Positions 24,330 through 36,600 of a DNA stretch of 64,000 bases are shown here, piece after piece. Source of the DNA: Phragmites australis (taxonomy: Eukaryota; Streptophyta; Magnoliopsida; Poales; Poaceae); contig NC_084922.1 of the NCBI RefSeq assembly GCF_958298935.1, positions 18,168,501 to 18,232,500 of the forward strand. Reading direction: 5' to 3'. A model generated the notes under the pieces. The model searched no databases and had not been told where the DNA came from. It worked only from the letters and a program-made list of their open reading frames with translations. The translations under genes and the position numbers were made by a program. The first letter of the stretch is position 1. The number at the start of each line of letters is the position of its first letter.

Positions 24330-25494
24330 ATTCAGAGCAGCGTAGAAACAGCACCAGATTGCTTCTTCAGGAAGCCAGTGCCCATACTTTGGATGTTCCC
24401 AGTTGAAAGGCGAGGGACCCGGGCACAAGAACCATCATTATCATTATCATTATCATTCTGGAAAAAAGAACCATCATTATCATTCTTTGAACCCACATAC
24501 ATGGGCTGAGCAGTTTCTGCGCTGGCTTTGTCCTTGAAACCATCCAGCTCCTTGTTTAGCCTCTCGCTCCTCCTAGGGAAAGCCACGTCCAGGGGAACCT
24601 TGAGCTTATGGGGTTGCTTTCAGGGAGACAACACCTCCACCACCTCATCATCATCCAACTCCTTCAGGGTACGACTGCTTGGGGCCGCAGGATCAGCAAG
24701 CACCTTGAATAAAGCAATGATCGTAGGGAGGTCAGCTATACATGGGGGAACCTTAATCCCTAAATCAATTGCCACATGATTGATAATAGAATGGCAAAGA
24801 TGCAAGGGGGAGACATTTGTGGCAATTGAAGAGGTAACATTGACCTTACGCCCAAATACCTGGCTTGGAGCAATAACATATGAACGAACAATAGTCAGAG
24901 TTGAGGCTTCAAGAACAACCGAACCAGACACCATCAGGCCAGCAGCAGAAGAGGGTGCCACTGCTTCAGGAACCACTTCAAGAACCAGTTCATCAACCTG
25001 GAAAGTTCGCTGCAGCGCCAGAGAAAGTATTCTCATATGAGGGAAGCCCAACATTGTCATCTGCAGCAGCATTATCATCTCCAGCAACATCACCAGGAGC
25101 AGGCGCTTCATCAACATGAGATTCACCACCCTCTGGCCCATCATCCTGAGGACCGTGAGGGCCTATCCAACGGGGATCAGGGTGGGGAATAGGATGTATA
25201 GGACCATGGTGAGGTAGTGCATCTTCATAAGGAGGCACTGGCAATTTGTTGCTTGCAGGATCTCCACAGGAACGAACCAGGAGCGAGCAGATGGAGCAAT
25301 CCCAATTGTCTCACTGACATCATCTGGGACGTGGGGATCATCATGGAGAAGAACCTCGATCACAATGCGGGCCATGTTGGTGGAATCATGCCAGTGCAAA
25401 AGCAAGCCAAAGCCCTGAAACAGCCTTGGCGATCGCAAGGGCAGGCCGTGCATCCAAAGGGATGCAGAGCATCATCAACCAGACAACTTGAAGT
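24330..25494 (-). pseudogene. Degenerate grass retroelement-like ORF (unclassified)
   Basis: Minus-strand coding character runs across several frames: WLMMLCIPLDARPALAIAKA, then FGLLLHWHDSTNMARIVIEV...VPDDVSETIGIAPSARSW, then a proline/acidic linker (PDPRWIGPHGPQDDGPEGGE), then VFGRKVNVTSSIATNV and finally a basic FPRRSERLNKEL. I recall this layout from large unclassified families annotated as retrotransposon proteins in grasses, but I cannot name a Pfam domain. At least three frameshifts break it. A small tcatta microsatellite sits at 24430-24490. Confidence 0.45.
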
Positions 25495-26373
25495 GTGTTT
25501 GATTGGGTGACGCAGGGTGGATGAGATCTTCCCATTCAAGTAAACAATACTCGTCCAGATGTTTAGTTGAATGACTCAGAGTGGATAGAGTTATTCACCT
25601 TCACCGAATTTTCTCTAGATTCAGGATCGTCCCATATCGAAAAAACAGCCGGGCTAGTACCCCGCCCGCTTCAGTCTGCTGGTCCTTTGATTCCTCACCC
25701 TGTTCCTATGATAACTAGTGGGGTTGGATAAACAGTACCCATCTGTTGCGATTTGGATAGTTGGGTTGCCTTGCTCCAAAAATGACGAAACTTTTTCTAT
25801 AGGCTCTATAATTCATGATGAATCTATTTTACAAGGATTCACCTCAATATACATCGTATATATCAAAATAAAAATCTCTAAAGAGGGCTACTCCTAGAAA
25901 TTCTAGCAATTTTTAAGGCCTCAAAAAAATTCCAAAAATCTGAAAAAATTCACTAATATTCCTCTCGTATGGTGTAATAATTTTTAAAATTATTTCCAAC
26001 CCTAGATTATTTGGTGAAAAAATAAGTTCCTTTGCAATACTCCATTTATATGTATTTTTATCATTCCGTGTGACATTCTCTTTTTAATTTAATTTGAATT
26101 CAAACATACATAAATTCATCCCAACGCTTTTGGAATGTATATAAATATGAGTGTGCACACATTGGGATGTTCACCAAAAAATCATCATAATCAACTTACC
26201 TCACCTAATTTATCCAACCAAACAGAAAATTGACTCATCCTATCTACTATTGTCCCACCAACCAAATATAAAGGTAGTTCATCCCATTCATCTAACCAAA
26301 CAAAAAATTAGCTCATCCTATTAAAAGATAGAGATAACCCTATCCTATCCAACATTATCCTTCAACCAAACAC
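25495..26373. mobile_element. Terminal-inverted-repeat element (MITE-like, family uncertain)
   Basis: The left end GTGTTTGATTGG pairs with the right end, which reads GTGTTTGGTTGA on the minus strand, giving an 879-bp AT-rich element. Sub-terminal copies of the caaccaaac and ggataggat motifs recur at 26215-26360. I could not see a clean target duplication. It splits minus-strand coding remnants on both sides (24330-25494 and 26374-26581). Confidence 0.55.
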
Positions 26374-26581
26374 TCCTCCTTACTTGCTTCGTTTCATCAA
26401 GCATGACGAGGGGGAGAATTTTCATCTGCTCTTGGCTATCCCTATCCATTCGGCAGGAAATTCTCCTTGCCACAGATGACACCATGATCGCATACACCAA
26501 ACCTTCATAGTTGCAATCCATTGATTGGGCAAGGAAAGCCCTCATCTTAAATGGCTGCCGATTCAGGTCGCGAGCCTTCAA
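26374..26581 (-). pseudogene. Retroelement-like ORF remnant on the far side of the TIR element
   Basis: An open minus-strand stretch of about 66 residues (RAFLAQSMDCNYEGLVYAIM, then ISCRMDRDSQEQ). It may be the upstream part of the same degenerate ORF that continues at 25494, with the TIR element inserted between. That link is an inference; no domain is recognised. Confidence 0.3.
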
Positions 26582-26630
26582 GGTGAGGCTATGTGGACAT
26601 GGGGGTGATGATCTACTTTAAAGTTGACAT

Positions 26631-26700
26631 TGATACTACTATAAAAACTATTTTTTAGAGATAGTTCGTAACTAGTTTTTACATGCGTTTAAAGTAAGCG
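26631..26700. mobile_element. Possible CACTA terminus
   Basis: The stretch tactactataaaaactattt followed by ttagagatagttcgtaact resembles a CACTA inverted terminus (CACTACTAGAAAAA...) with its first bases decayed. It lies just past the C-terminal end of the Ulp1-like remnant. The opposite terminus was not found. Confidence 0.35.
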
Positions 26701-28080
26701 TCTGTGATCGAAGGCCTGTGGAAATGAACGATTTCCACAGGCTTTCCACAGGGGGTTCCTTAGGACAACTTTGAGGTCAAAGAACCTGTCACTATTGTGA
26801 ATGACTTCATGCATGATGAACCGACATATGTCATGTTGGACGTTTTGGATATCTTCGTCTTTGAGTGAGGTGTGGGTACATTCGATCATCCGTGCCTAAA
26901 ATAAAAACACGACTAAAAGAGCTAAAACACTACTGACAACGGAAATAGAACCAAATAAGAATGTACAAGTGCAATGATGACTTACATTCTCGGGGTTCGT
27001 TGTGTACCTCTCGTTTACCCTAAGAAATTGGCAAACATAATATTCACAAAAAACGTGTCAATCTTGCTTGTGACACTTCAAATAGTAACACAATGTATTC
27101 GTTAGTTCATTAAGACTCTTAGTCATAAATAGTGAGGTACAAGCATTAGAAGTGTGTTGTTACCGGAAAGTATGTATGGACCCGTCATCGCATCCGACTT
27201 GGTCGTATCGTGTATCCCATCTTTCGTTACATACCACTTGTAGACCATATTCGAATGCTAATAAGTAATTATTAATTCATAAATGATTTATAAGAATTTT
27301 CTGTATGTGGATTTTTTTACCTCTGTATAACATCGATGAGATCTTAGTAATATTTTTGGGGCAAATCGGCTGAGTCAAGGACTACATGAATCGCTACATG
27401 AATCTTTATATTAGGTTCTTGATCGACCTATTAAATTGAATACTCATGTTAGGTTCTTGACGTATCACACTTACTTAAAGTTATAGGGAGCCATGATATA
27501 GTCCTTGTCTTGCATTTTTAGCGTAGCCCTTCCTATGTAGGTTGACATATCAAGTCTGCGTGATTTGGTCATTTCTTTTATGACCATTGCTTTCTCCTTG
27601 TTACTCTTCCCCTTAATCTGGGGTCATCTGTCCTCAACTTCACGACCAATTTGGGCTAGAAAATTCGTTGCGGATTAATGAATCCGACCGGTACATTCAA
27701 CTTTTTCGCATCATTAAATTGCATTCTACATAACAAGTCACTAGTTATTAGCTTCTATAGGATATATTGGTAGATATACAAACATAGGGGTAGATTGTAT
27801 GCACTTACAGGTACCACACGCTTATGAGATTGATGTCTAGGTTGTCGCGATGGAACAAAGCGTGCATAACCTTAAAATCCACCATGAGATAGGAGTCTCC
27901 GCTTAGAAAAACGTTAGCGGGGACATAAGTAGTGATTATGGAGAACCCCGCTCGACATGCGCTCATGTACCATTCGTGGAATCTCATCATCTCCCATGGA
28001 CCTTCTTGGAGTTGAAACAATAGCAGAAATGGCTTGCCATTCTTATATTTCTCATACTGTTCTTTGGAGCCTGACTAGAG
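26690..28080 (-). pseudogene. Ulp1-like protease ORF of CACTA-type transposons (degenerate)
   Basis: On the minus strand: FHEWYMSACRAGFSIIT...VFLSGDSYLMVDF...LFHRDNLDINLIS (27805-28000), then a K/R-rich piece (KEKAMVIKEMTKSRRLDMST, about 27540-27600). The motif CEYYVCQFLRVNERY follows at about 26995-27040, and the tail EDIQNVQHDICRFIMHEVI at about 26820. The C-E/G-YYVCEF block is the catalytic-cysteine region of the Ulp1-like (C48) cysteine proteases carried by many plant CACTA and MULE elements. Stops and gaps between pieces suggest decayed exons and introns. It is a transposon gene, not a host SUMO protease. Confidence 0.6.
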
Positions 28081-28328
28081 GCTGCATCATCACCATTGTG
28101 GAGTTGAGAGCTTTTCAAACCTGATTGATTAAACCATGATGACTTAGTTCATTGGAATGAGATACCACATCAGCATAGCTTCTTTTGCGAATTGGCCTAA
28201 GCCAATTTACAATTTTGAGTATTTTAAATTGTATCAGAGTCGACCCTTACGATTACACAAGCATGTGCGGGTTAGAGGCACAAATGTTGCATGGCGCATG
28301 TGGTCCATGACTTGGCTTGCGACATGGC

Positions 28329-28620
28329 ACTACTACAAAACGGGCTATATATGTTCGGCCATCACTGTCGGTTCCTAATAGGCTGGCAGTGATGGGGCAT
28401 CACTGATAATTCATAAGCTGCATAAGAAGAATCAGTCAATGTGGCTTATAAACTGGTAGTGATAAGAGTCATCACTACCGGCCGATGGCTTGAGCCGACA
28501 GTGATGCCTAGCTCCATCATCACTGCCGGCTAAAACCACCGACTAGCAGCGATAGTTGGACACCACTGCTGGCTGGTAGTATTAGCCGACAGTGATGTGT
28601 GAAGTATAAAAAAGTGACCC
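28329..28620 (+). mobile_element. CACTA transposon left end with sub-terminal repeats
   Basis: CACTACTACAAAACGGGC at 28329 is a CACTA terminal inverted repeat. The next 270 bp hold about eight copies, in both orientations, of catcactgccggc or its complement (gccgacagtgatg). These are the sub-terminal repeats that the transposase binds in this superfamily. A tataaaaaagtgaccc motif follows at about 28606 and may be the old promoter. The transposase remnant downstream (30110 onward) is in the matching orientation. No right end was found. Confidence 0.8.
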
Positions 28621-30109
28621 TTCCCCAAGTTCGAGTATAACAACGTCTTCTTTGGTCCCGACGAACTTCCTCGCCCCTACCGATGCACCACCGCTTCTGA
28701 GCCCTCTCCATCCAATTTTATTGCTTGGTGAGCTTCACAGTGCCACACCCAATCTTTTACACACGCTAGTTCGGTCGTAGCCCGTCGTCATCCTAGTGCT
28801 CTGCGTAAGCCAGGTGTTGCCGCGTCACTACTCCCATTGCCGTCTGCCTCCTTGTCACCGTTAGTTGTCTTCTGGCTAGGCCTACTGGCCAAAGATCCCA
28901 GTAATGTATTCTTTGTTGCACATGGGTGCCTATGGTGTCCTCAGCCAGGCACACCGTCGCCCCTTTCGCCGCCGGTGACCGGTGACCATTGCCTTCACTG
29001 CTGGCTGCCTCTTTCTCTCTCGGGGCACTATGTTGACTCGGGTTAGCACAAGCCCTGGGCACTATCGATCTCTGACCGAGGGTAGATGGGGTCCAGTGCA
29101 AGGGGTTAGCTAAGATTTGTATTTTTGGTTAAAAAAGAAATATAATAGGGGGAAGGATTATCTATACAACAAGAAATTTAGCTGAAGATTAGAAAATTCA
29201 TAGTAATTTTGGTATAGGTCAAAAAATTATGAAACCAGTTTTTCTAGCTTTATATGTTCATGCTCCGCTGTATAAATTGTTAGCGCTCATGAGAATTGCA
29301 TTTTTGTTCCTATACTGATTTAATTGTGTCCAACCTCGCTTGAATCATTATTTAACATTGGTTTATCCAAAAATAATGAATCCAGTTCCAATAATCTTTA
29401 TAAATAGAATGCTAAATGGGAAAATAGTTGTCCGCATGTTAGAGTAGTTTGCCCATTGTTTTAACACATGTTTAGTATCACATTGTTAATTTCTAAAAAT
29501 TGCACAGAAATAAATAAAAATGATTTAGGGTTGAGACCACTTCTAGAAATCTTTGTTGGTATAACCCTACACAGTAAAAATATTGGTTGGCATGTTAGGT
29601 CTTTCCTAAATATAAGTTGTGTTAGTATACTCTCTTTTGATCTAATTGGTAAAGTAGGACAACACTTCACTTAATTGTTTATACCATTAGCTTATGATGT
29701 CTTCTTTGCACAAATCTTGTTCTATCATGTTCATTACCCGGTGCACTTCATTCATGTGCATTTTCATAACATTCAGATCACATTTCATGGCATATCACTC
29801 ATGCTCATCGCATTGCATGTGCTCCTTCTTTAGAGAACGAAGAGCCGGAGAGCAACGTGGATCAATGTGCTGTTTAATTTTGATAAGTTATCGCTATATG
29901 TATATCATGCACGTAAGAGTTGAATAATAATAAAAATTTTTAGGGATGGCACCAACAGACACTCATTGTAAGCGGACACAAAAAAAGCATACAAAAGACG
30001 GCTCCTCCAACCCGGGCCGATTGAGATGATGAGGTAGTTTATTTGTTGGTGATTGCAAAATTTTCTAGATATTATGAATATGGATTTACAATAATGATGT
30101 AATTGTAGA
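28621..30109 (+). other. CACTA 5' interior, no intact gene
   Basis: GC-rich leader-like sequence up to about 29100, then AT-rich DNA. Short ORFs on both strands show no recognisable domain. It probably belongs to the CACTA element between its left end and the tnp2 frame. Confidence 0.35.
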
Positions 30110-32886
30110 TGGACAGAAGATGAATGTACGATGCGAACCGTGTGAGCGTAGAGTACAAGAATGATATTGAGTATTTCCTACTAGCAGGGCCAGTCAAATA
30201 CACAGTCTTAATATATGTGTTGTCCATGCGTCGATTGCGAGAACAAGAAGCAAATTTCCACCACCCAGCAGATACATTCACACTTGATGCCAAAGGGCTT
30301 TATGTATGACTATACTCATTGGACCGAACATGGTGAAGCTAAGATCGTACAGGAAGAGCAACACATTGACAGAGAAGTCAAAGACATGTTCCCCGATATG
30401 CCAGCTGACGAATACACCGATATGTCGTCTGTCGGAGATACATTGATTGATGATGATCTAGAGAAAATATTGGTTGACGACGACGACGATAATCTGGAGC
30501 AGATGTTGTGCGATGGGGAGGGGAACTTCACCAATGAAAGAGAGTTTTAAAAGTTTCAGCGTATGGTAGAGGACTCTAAAACACTGTTGTTCTCAGCCTG
30601 CAAGAAGGATCACACAAAATTGCATATCGTGCTTTAACTGCTACAATTGAAGGCAAGCAATGGGTGGTCTAATACAAGCTTCACAGAGTTGCTACTATTC
30701 TTAAAGAAATTGCTTCCAAAGGGAAACATGCTGCCAAAAAACACGTACTAGGTAAAGCAGGTTGTGTTCCCATTGGGGTCGGAAGTACAAAAAATACATG
30801 CATGTCAAATGATTGCATGTTGTATCGCGAGGAGCATGCAGACTTGGAAGCATGTCTGGTCTGTGGTGTACCACGGTACAAGAACGATAGTGATGATATA
30901 GATGGTAAAGGAAAGAAGAAAAGGCCTCATGTCAAGGTGATGTGATATTTTCATATAGTCCCTCGTTTGAAGCACTTATTCATGAACAAAAGGCATGCCG
31001 AACAAATAGCACGTCGAGGAGCACAAGGATGATAGAATGCTAAGACACCTCGCCGATTCTACACAGTGGAGAAACATCGATAGGAAATATAAGAAGCCAT
31101 TTGCAAAAGATGTGAGGAATATAAGATTTGGCCTGAGTACGGAAGGGATGAATCCATTCGGCAACATGAGCAGTAATCAGAGCACTTGGCCTTTGACTCT
31201 ATGTATCTGCAACATTCCTCCTTGATTGTGTATGAAGCCGAAGTACCTTATGATGCGGCACTGATACAAGGGCCGAGGCAACCTAACAACGATATCGAAG
31301 TCTACCTGAAATCATTAATGGAAAATCTTGTAGCACTATGTAATGATAATGTGCGGTTATGGGATGAATACAAATGAGAGAACTTCAGCCTACGCGCAAT
31401 GCTATTCGTAACAATCCAAGATTGGTAATCCTTTGGTAACCTATCGGGCCAGACTATCAAAGTCTACTTTACATGCGTGCATTACTTGGATGAACATAGA
31501 GCTTGTGTCTGAAGAACTGCCGAAAAATGGTGTACCTAGGTCATCGTAAATTTCTTCACAAGGATCACCCGTACCGCAATAATAGGAGAGATTTTGATGG
31601 AAAAGTTGAGAGTCGATCACCTCCTAAGCATTGCACTGGGAGACAGATATATGAGATGGTAAATGAACTTAGGGTTATCCTTGGAAAGGGACACGAGAGT
31701 ACACCAATTCTGAAATCTAATCTTAGAGCTACTATGTTAAAAAACAAATCTGTTTTTTTATGACTTAGCTTATTGGCCAGATTTGGTGGTTCGACATGCA
31801 ATCAATGTCATGCGCATTGAGAAGAATATGTGTGATAGTTTGATTGGTATGTTACTAGACATACCTGGCAAAACAAAGGATACACTCCAAGCACGAAAGG
31901 ACTTGAAACATTTGAAACTCAAATAGGATCTACATCCCGAATATATGGAAGAAGATGAAAAATATCTTAGTCCCGCTAGCTACAGTCTGAGCAAGGTGAG
32001 AAAATTGCAATGTGCAAGTGCTTGTATGGAATCAAAGTTTCATCCGGTTACTTCGTCAACATAAAGAGACTAGTAAACATGAAAGATTTGAAATTAACTG
32101 GCATGAAGTCTCATGATTATCATGTGATGATGACACAGATGCTTCTAATTGCAATTAGAGGTATTCTACCGCCGAAGGTCCGAAACACAATCAAAAAGTT
32201 GTGTTCATTCTTCAACGTGATATCACAGAAGGCCATTGATCCGACCAAGCTACATAAGTTGTAGGAAGACATGGTCGAGACTCTATCCCAGCTTGAGCCA
32301 TGTTTCTCTCCATCATTTTGATATCATGGTGCATATTATTGTTCACATTGTGAAAGATATATGAATTATTGGCCCCGTGTTTTCTGCACCAGATGTACCC
32401 TTTTGAGAGGTTCATGGGAGTTGTGAAGAATATGTTCATAACCAAAATCGGTAGAAAGGCTGCATGGCCGAGAGCTAGGGAACCGAGGAGGTTATTGATT
32501 TTTGCGTCGACTACATGAATCTCAAATAGATTAGTGTGCCTGTATTTCGCCATGAGGGGAGGCTACAGGGGAAAGGGACGATAGGTGTAAACTCATTCTG
32601 CACTAACGACCCCATTTCATTTGCACAAGCACATTTCATAGTTTTGCAACAATCAGTTGTAGTGGCCCTGTATGTCAAAGAACACCAGAAGATGCTATGC
32701 ACCAAAAACCCAAGGAAGCCTGATGTTTGGATTGCACGAGAGCACCGAGATCATTTTGATGCCTGGTTACGTAGACATGTGATGGATAAGCAAATAGAGT
32801 GTGCTCAGTTGAATGCGTTGGCTCATGGACCGTCAACTACAATCCTCACATTCCAAGGATATGACATAAATGGATATACATTTTAT
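30110..32886 (+). pseudogene. CACTA (En/Spm) tnp2 transposase, degenerate
   Basis: The order follows plant TNP2. First comes the transposase-associated domain with CCPCVDCENKK...HLMPKGFMYDYTHWTEHGE (30215-30335) and an acidic linker. Then ADLEACLVCGVPRYK (30840-30890), LAFDSMYLQHSS, then YDLAYWPDLVVRHAINVMRI and EKNMCDSLIGMLLDIPGKTK (31760-31880), and LHPEYMEE...LSPASYSLSK. Next are SSGYFVNIKRLVNMKDLKLT and MKSHDYHVMMTQMLLIAIRG (32040-32160) of the DUF4218 part, and an ending at GYDINGYTFYT (32860-32885). Many stops and frame changes make it inactive. The solo LTR that follows interrupts it inside the next domain. Confidence 0.85.
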
Positions 32887-32891
32887 ACGAG

Positions 32892-33639
32892 TGTTGGTGA
32901 TATGCCCTAGAGGTGATCGAGTTTGCAGATTGGATCTGCTAATGGGCTTTAATATTGATTAAAGGTCCATTAGGGTTTAGAGTCACAATGGGCTTTAATA
33001 TTGATTAATGGCCCATTAGCGTGCTCTATATAAGAATAGGCAGGGGCCAAGGTGTATTGAGAGTTTTTCCGAAAAACAGATCTTGCCACCAAAACCCTAG
33101 CCACCTCCTATTCCCGAACTCCCTTCGAAACCCTAGCCGGGCGCGCGGTGCTAGCACACCGGCGCACGGCGATTCCATCCTTGTACGTGTGGATACCGTA
33201 GAGGCGCTGCTACTATTGCGGTGCTGATCTGCTCGGGAGTGCTCGGGACGTGCTCGGGGGTACTCGGGACGTCCTCGGGGGTGCTCGGGACGTGCTCGGG
33301 GGTGCTCGGGACGTGCTTGGGGGGTGCTCGGGACGTCCTCGGGGGTGCTCGGGACGTGCTCGGGGGTACTCGGGTCCTGCTCGGAGGTGCTCGGGTTGTG
33401 CTCGGGAGTACTCGGGACGTACTCGCGAGTACTCAGAAGGTGCTCGAGACGTGCTCGGGACGAGGTTGACGATCGACTGCTTGACGCGCACGACGTTGGA
33501 TTGGTCTGCTCCAACTCTTCTTCCGCTGCACTGCTCGTCAAGTGGTAACGATCCATGATCCCCTACTCGCATGGCTTCCTGGTTGAACGCGGTAGAGAAA
33601 ATTTATTTTGTGCTAGCGTAGCCTACCCGTTCCCCTACA
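32892..33639. mobile_element. Solo LTR (copia, Angela/BARE1-like)
   Basis: The 748-bp sequence starts TGTTGGTGATATGCCCTAGA and ends CCCCTACA, flanked by acgag (32887-32891) and atgag (33640-33644), a 5-bp duplication with one change. The start is typical of Angela/BARE1-type LTRs in grasses. A ctatataagaa TATA region lies at about 33026. There is no internal region, so it is a recombined solo LTR. It contains the 21-bp tandem repeat described separately. Confidence 0.8.
33225..33470. repeat. 21-bp tandem repeat inside the solo LTR
   Basis: About eleven diverging copies of a 21-bp unit near ggtgctcgggacgtgctcggg. Because 21 is a multiple of three and the unit has no stop in several frames, long ORFs with seven-residue repeats open on both strands. 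They are by-products of the repeat, not genes. Confidence 0.85.
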
Positions 33640-33644
33640 ATGAG

Positions 33645-36600
33645 AGCATAAGATAATAAGAGGAATTGTTTGCAGAGCTTGGGCTGGTCGAGTGGTCTAC
33701 CTTCCAAAAAAATTGGTAGCTCTCGCACTTTTTGACCAGCTCAGAAGCATTCTGGAGGGCAATCGGCCAATAGAATCCCTGGTGGAAAACTTTTCCAACC
33801 AATGTGTGAGAAGACGCATGATTATCACACATGCCTCCATGGATATCGAGTAGTAATTTACAGCCCTCTTCCTGAGTGATGCACTTCATCAAGATTCTGT
33901 TACTCCCCTTTCGATAGAGCTTGCCGTTTACCAAAATATAGAGCTTGGATTTACGAGTAATTTTCTCTATAGACACATCATCATCAGGGATGTCTCGACC
34001 CTTGAGATAGTCTTGATATGGAGTCATCCATGTTGGGTGGCGTTCGAGTAGTGTAGCATCCGTGTCTACGGGTTTTGCCTCGCTGACCTAGCCAAACTGC
34101 TAGTTTGGTTGGGCAACATCCGTTCGCCGAACTGTCGAGACAGATGGTTTAAGGAGTTTCTCAACGAAGACTCCTATGGGTAGTGGTGCTTGAGAAGAAT
34201 CGAGTCTAGCAAGTTCATCCGTACCAGAGTTACCACTCCTTCTGATGTGCATCACTTCTAGCCCTTCAAACTTTTGCTCAAGCTTTCGTACCTCGAGTAA
34301 ATAAGCTGTCATGTTGTAGTCTGAGCACTGGTACTCCTTTTGAACTTGGTTCACGACTAACTATGAGTCCCCTTTCACAAGAAGTTTAATTCTAAGTGAC
34401 GTAGCTATGCAGAGCCCGTTTACCAGTCCTTCATATTCTGTAACATTGTTGGAGGCTTTAAAATCTAATTGAACAACATACCTGAGTTCATCGCCCATTG
34501 GAGATTTGAGTATAATGCCAGCCCCCATGCCTTGGAGCGTGAGAGATTCATCAAAGAAGAGCGTCTAGTGATTATTGACCATGTTTGACCTTGCTTCTTC
34601 AACACTTGTCCATTCGGCGATGAAGTCCACTAACACTACGGATTTCACGCTCGTGTATGGTGCGTAGCTTACATCAAACTCATTTAGTTCTATTGCCCAT
34701 TGCGCGATTCATCCAGTAGCTTCCCGATTGCGTATTACATCCTTCAGCGGGTACGTCATCATAACAGTGATCCTGTGCGCTTGAAAGTAGTTCTGTAATT
34801 TCTGAGAAGACATCAAGACTGCATATATCAGCTTCTGTACTTGTGGGTATCATAGCTTTGCATCATGTAGAACCTCGCTCATGTAGTAAACATGTTTCTG
34901 AACCTTGGCCTTTCTCTCGGGACACTCCCGTTCGACCACTAGTAGCGTGCGTACAACTTGTGGGGTAGCTGCAATATACAAAAAGACCTCCTATTTTTGG
35001 TTAGGCGGTACAAAGATTAATGGAGATGATAAGTAACATTTTAAGTCCTGGAATGCGCGCTTCACTTCTTCCGTCCACTTAAACTGATCGTGTTTCTTAA
35101 ACAGCTTGAAGAAAGGCATCGCTCGCTCACCTATCTTGGAAATGAATCGACTAAGAGCAGCAATGCAACCTGTCAGTTTTTGGACCTCTTTCAGTGTTCG
35201 AGGTGACCGCATTTGGTCGAGAGCCTCAATTTTGTGCGGGTTGGCCTCAATGCCTAAACTCGACACCAGTAAGTAGAGAAGTTGCTGGACGGCATGCCAA
35301 ATGTGCACTTTTCTGGGTTGAGCATCATATGATACTTCCTGAGGTTGTCGAACATTTCTTTGAGATCGTCAACCAATGAGTTTCTGGTTTTCAATTTGAT
35401 TACAACATCATCGATGTACGCTTCTACATTGTGCCCGATTTGGAGTTGCAGATAGTTTTGAATACACCTTTGATACGTAGCTCCAGTATTTTTTAAACTG
35501 AAAGGCATCTTTACATAACAAAATACATCGAAAGGAGTAGTAAAAGCAGTTTTCTCCTCATCCTCTAATCCCTTGCTAATTTGGTGATATCCCGAATAGG
35601 CATCTAGAAAACATAACAATTCACAGCTTGCCGAAGAGTCGATGATCTGGTCGATGCGCGGGAGAGGAAAAGGATTATTGGGGCAAGCCTTGTTGAGGTC
35701 AGTGAAGTCGATGCACGTTCTTCATCTGCCATTCGCCTTATTGACGAGAACGGGATTCACAAGCCTTGTAGGATGACGTACTTCTCGAATGAAGCCCGCC
35801 TTTAGGAGCTTATCTACCTCCTCCTGGATGGCTTGCTTCCTGTCTTCTGCACCACAGGTTTGGTATCGGGTTTAACAGCCAGTCTATGATCGATCACCTC
35901 CCTGGAGACCCCAGGCATATCGTACGGTTGCCATGCAAACATGTTTTGGTTTGCCTAGAGGTTGGCCCCAACATTTACCATCTTGGATGGTTTAGACGGG
36001 TTGAGGGGCACTGCCTTGACGCAACTATCGGTCTTTTTGTTGCAGACGCCGTCGCGGGTCTTGCCTTTGGCATCGTCAGATTTGGTAGCACCAGTAAGAC
36101 TTATGAGCCTGGAGTCTTTGGCCTCGAAAACACCTAGCTACCTTTGATGCTTAGAACTTGTGTCCTTAGGAGTGATGGCCACTCAATTGAAGTGTTCGAC
36201 CATATACAGGTTTGGCTTGTTGCATCTGACCGCTGCACACTGATCTCCTTTAACCGTAATGGCCCCGTTAGGACCCGGGATCTTAAGCGCTTGGTAGGCA
36301 TAGTGAACCACCGCTATGAACTTGTCCAGCATTTGGCGGCCTATGATCACATTGTACACCATCTCAAAATCTGCGACATCAAAGGTCAACTTTTCTGTGC
36401 GGAAGTTATCGAGCATGCCAAACGTGACCGGCAGCTCGATCTGGCTGAGAGGCATGGTCGATGAGTTAGGAGTTATGCTGTAGAAAGGCACGACTCCAGT
36501 TTTAAGCTCTGACCTCTGGATTCCCATCTTGTCCAAGATTTTGGAGAAAATGAGGTTGAGTAAACTACCTCCATCGATCAGAGTTTTGGAAACCTTGATG

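Noticed and set aside
24425..24490. tcatta repeat as a CRISPR-like array or regulatory repeat
   Set aside because: It is a simple microsatellite within a dead ORF; CRISPR arrays are not expected in a plant nuclear genome and none is present.
33026..33572. Repeat-protein-like ORFs (PSTPEHV... and LGGTRDV...)
   Set aside because: They are translations of the 21-bp tandem repeat in the solo LTR, open on both strands because the unit is a multiple of three.
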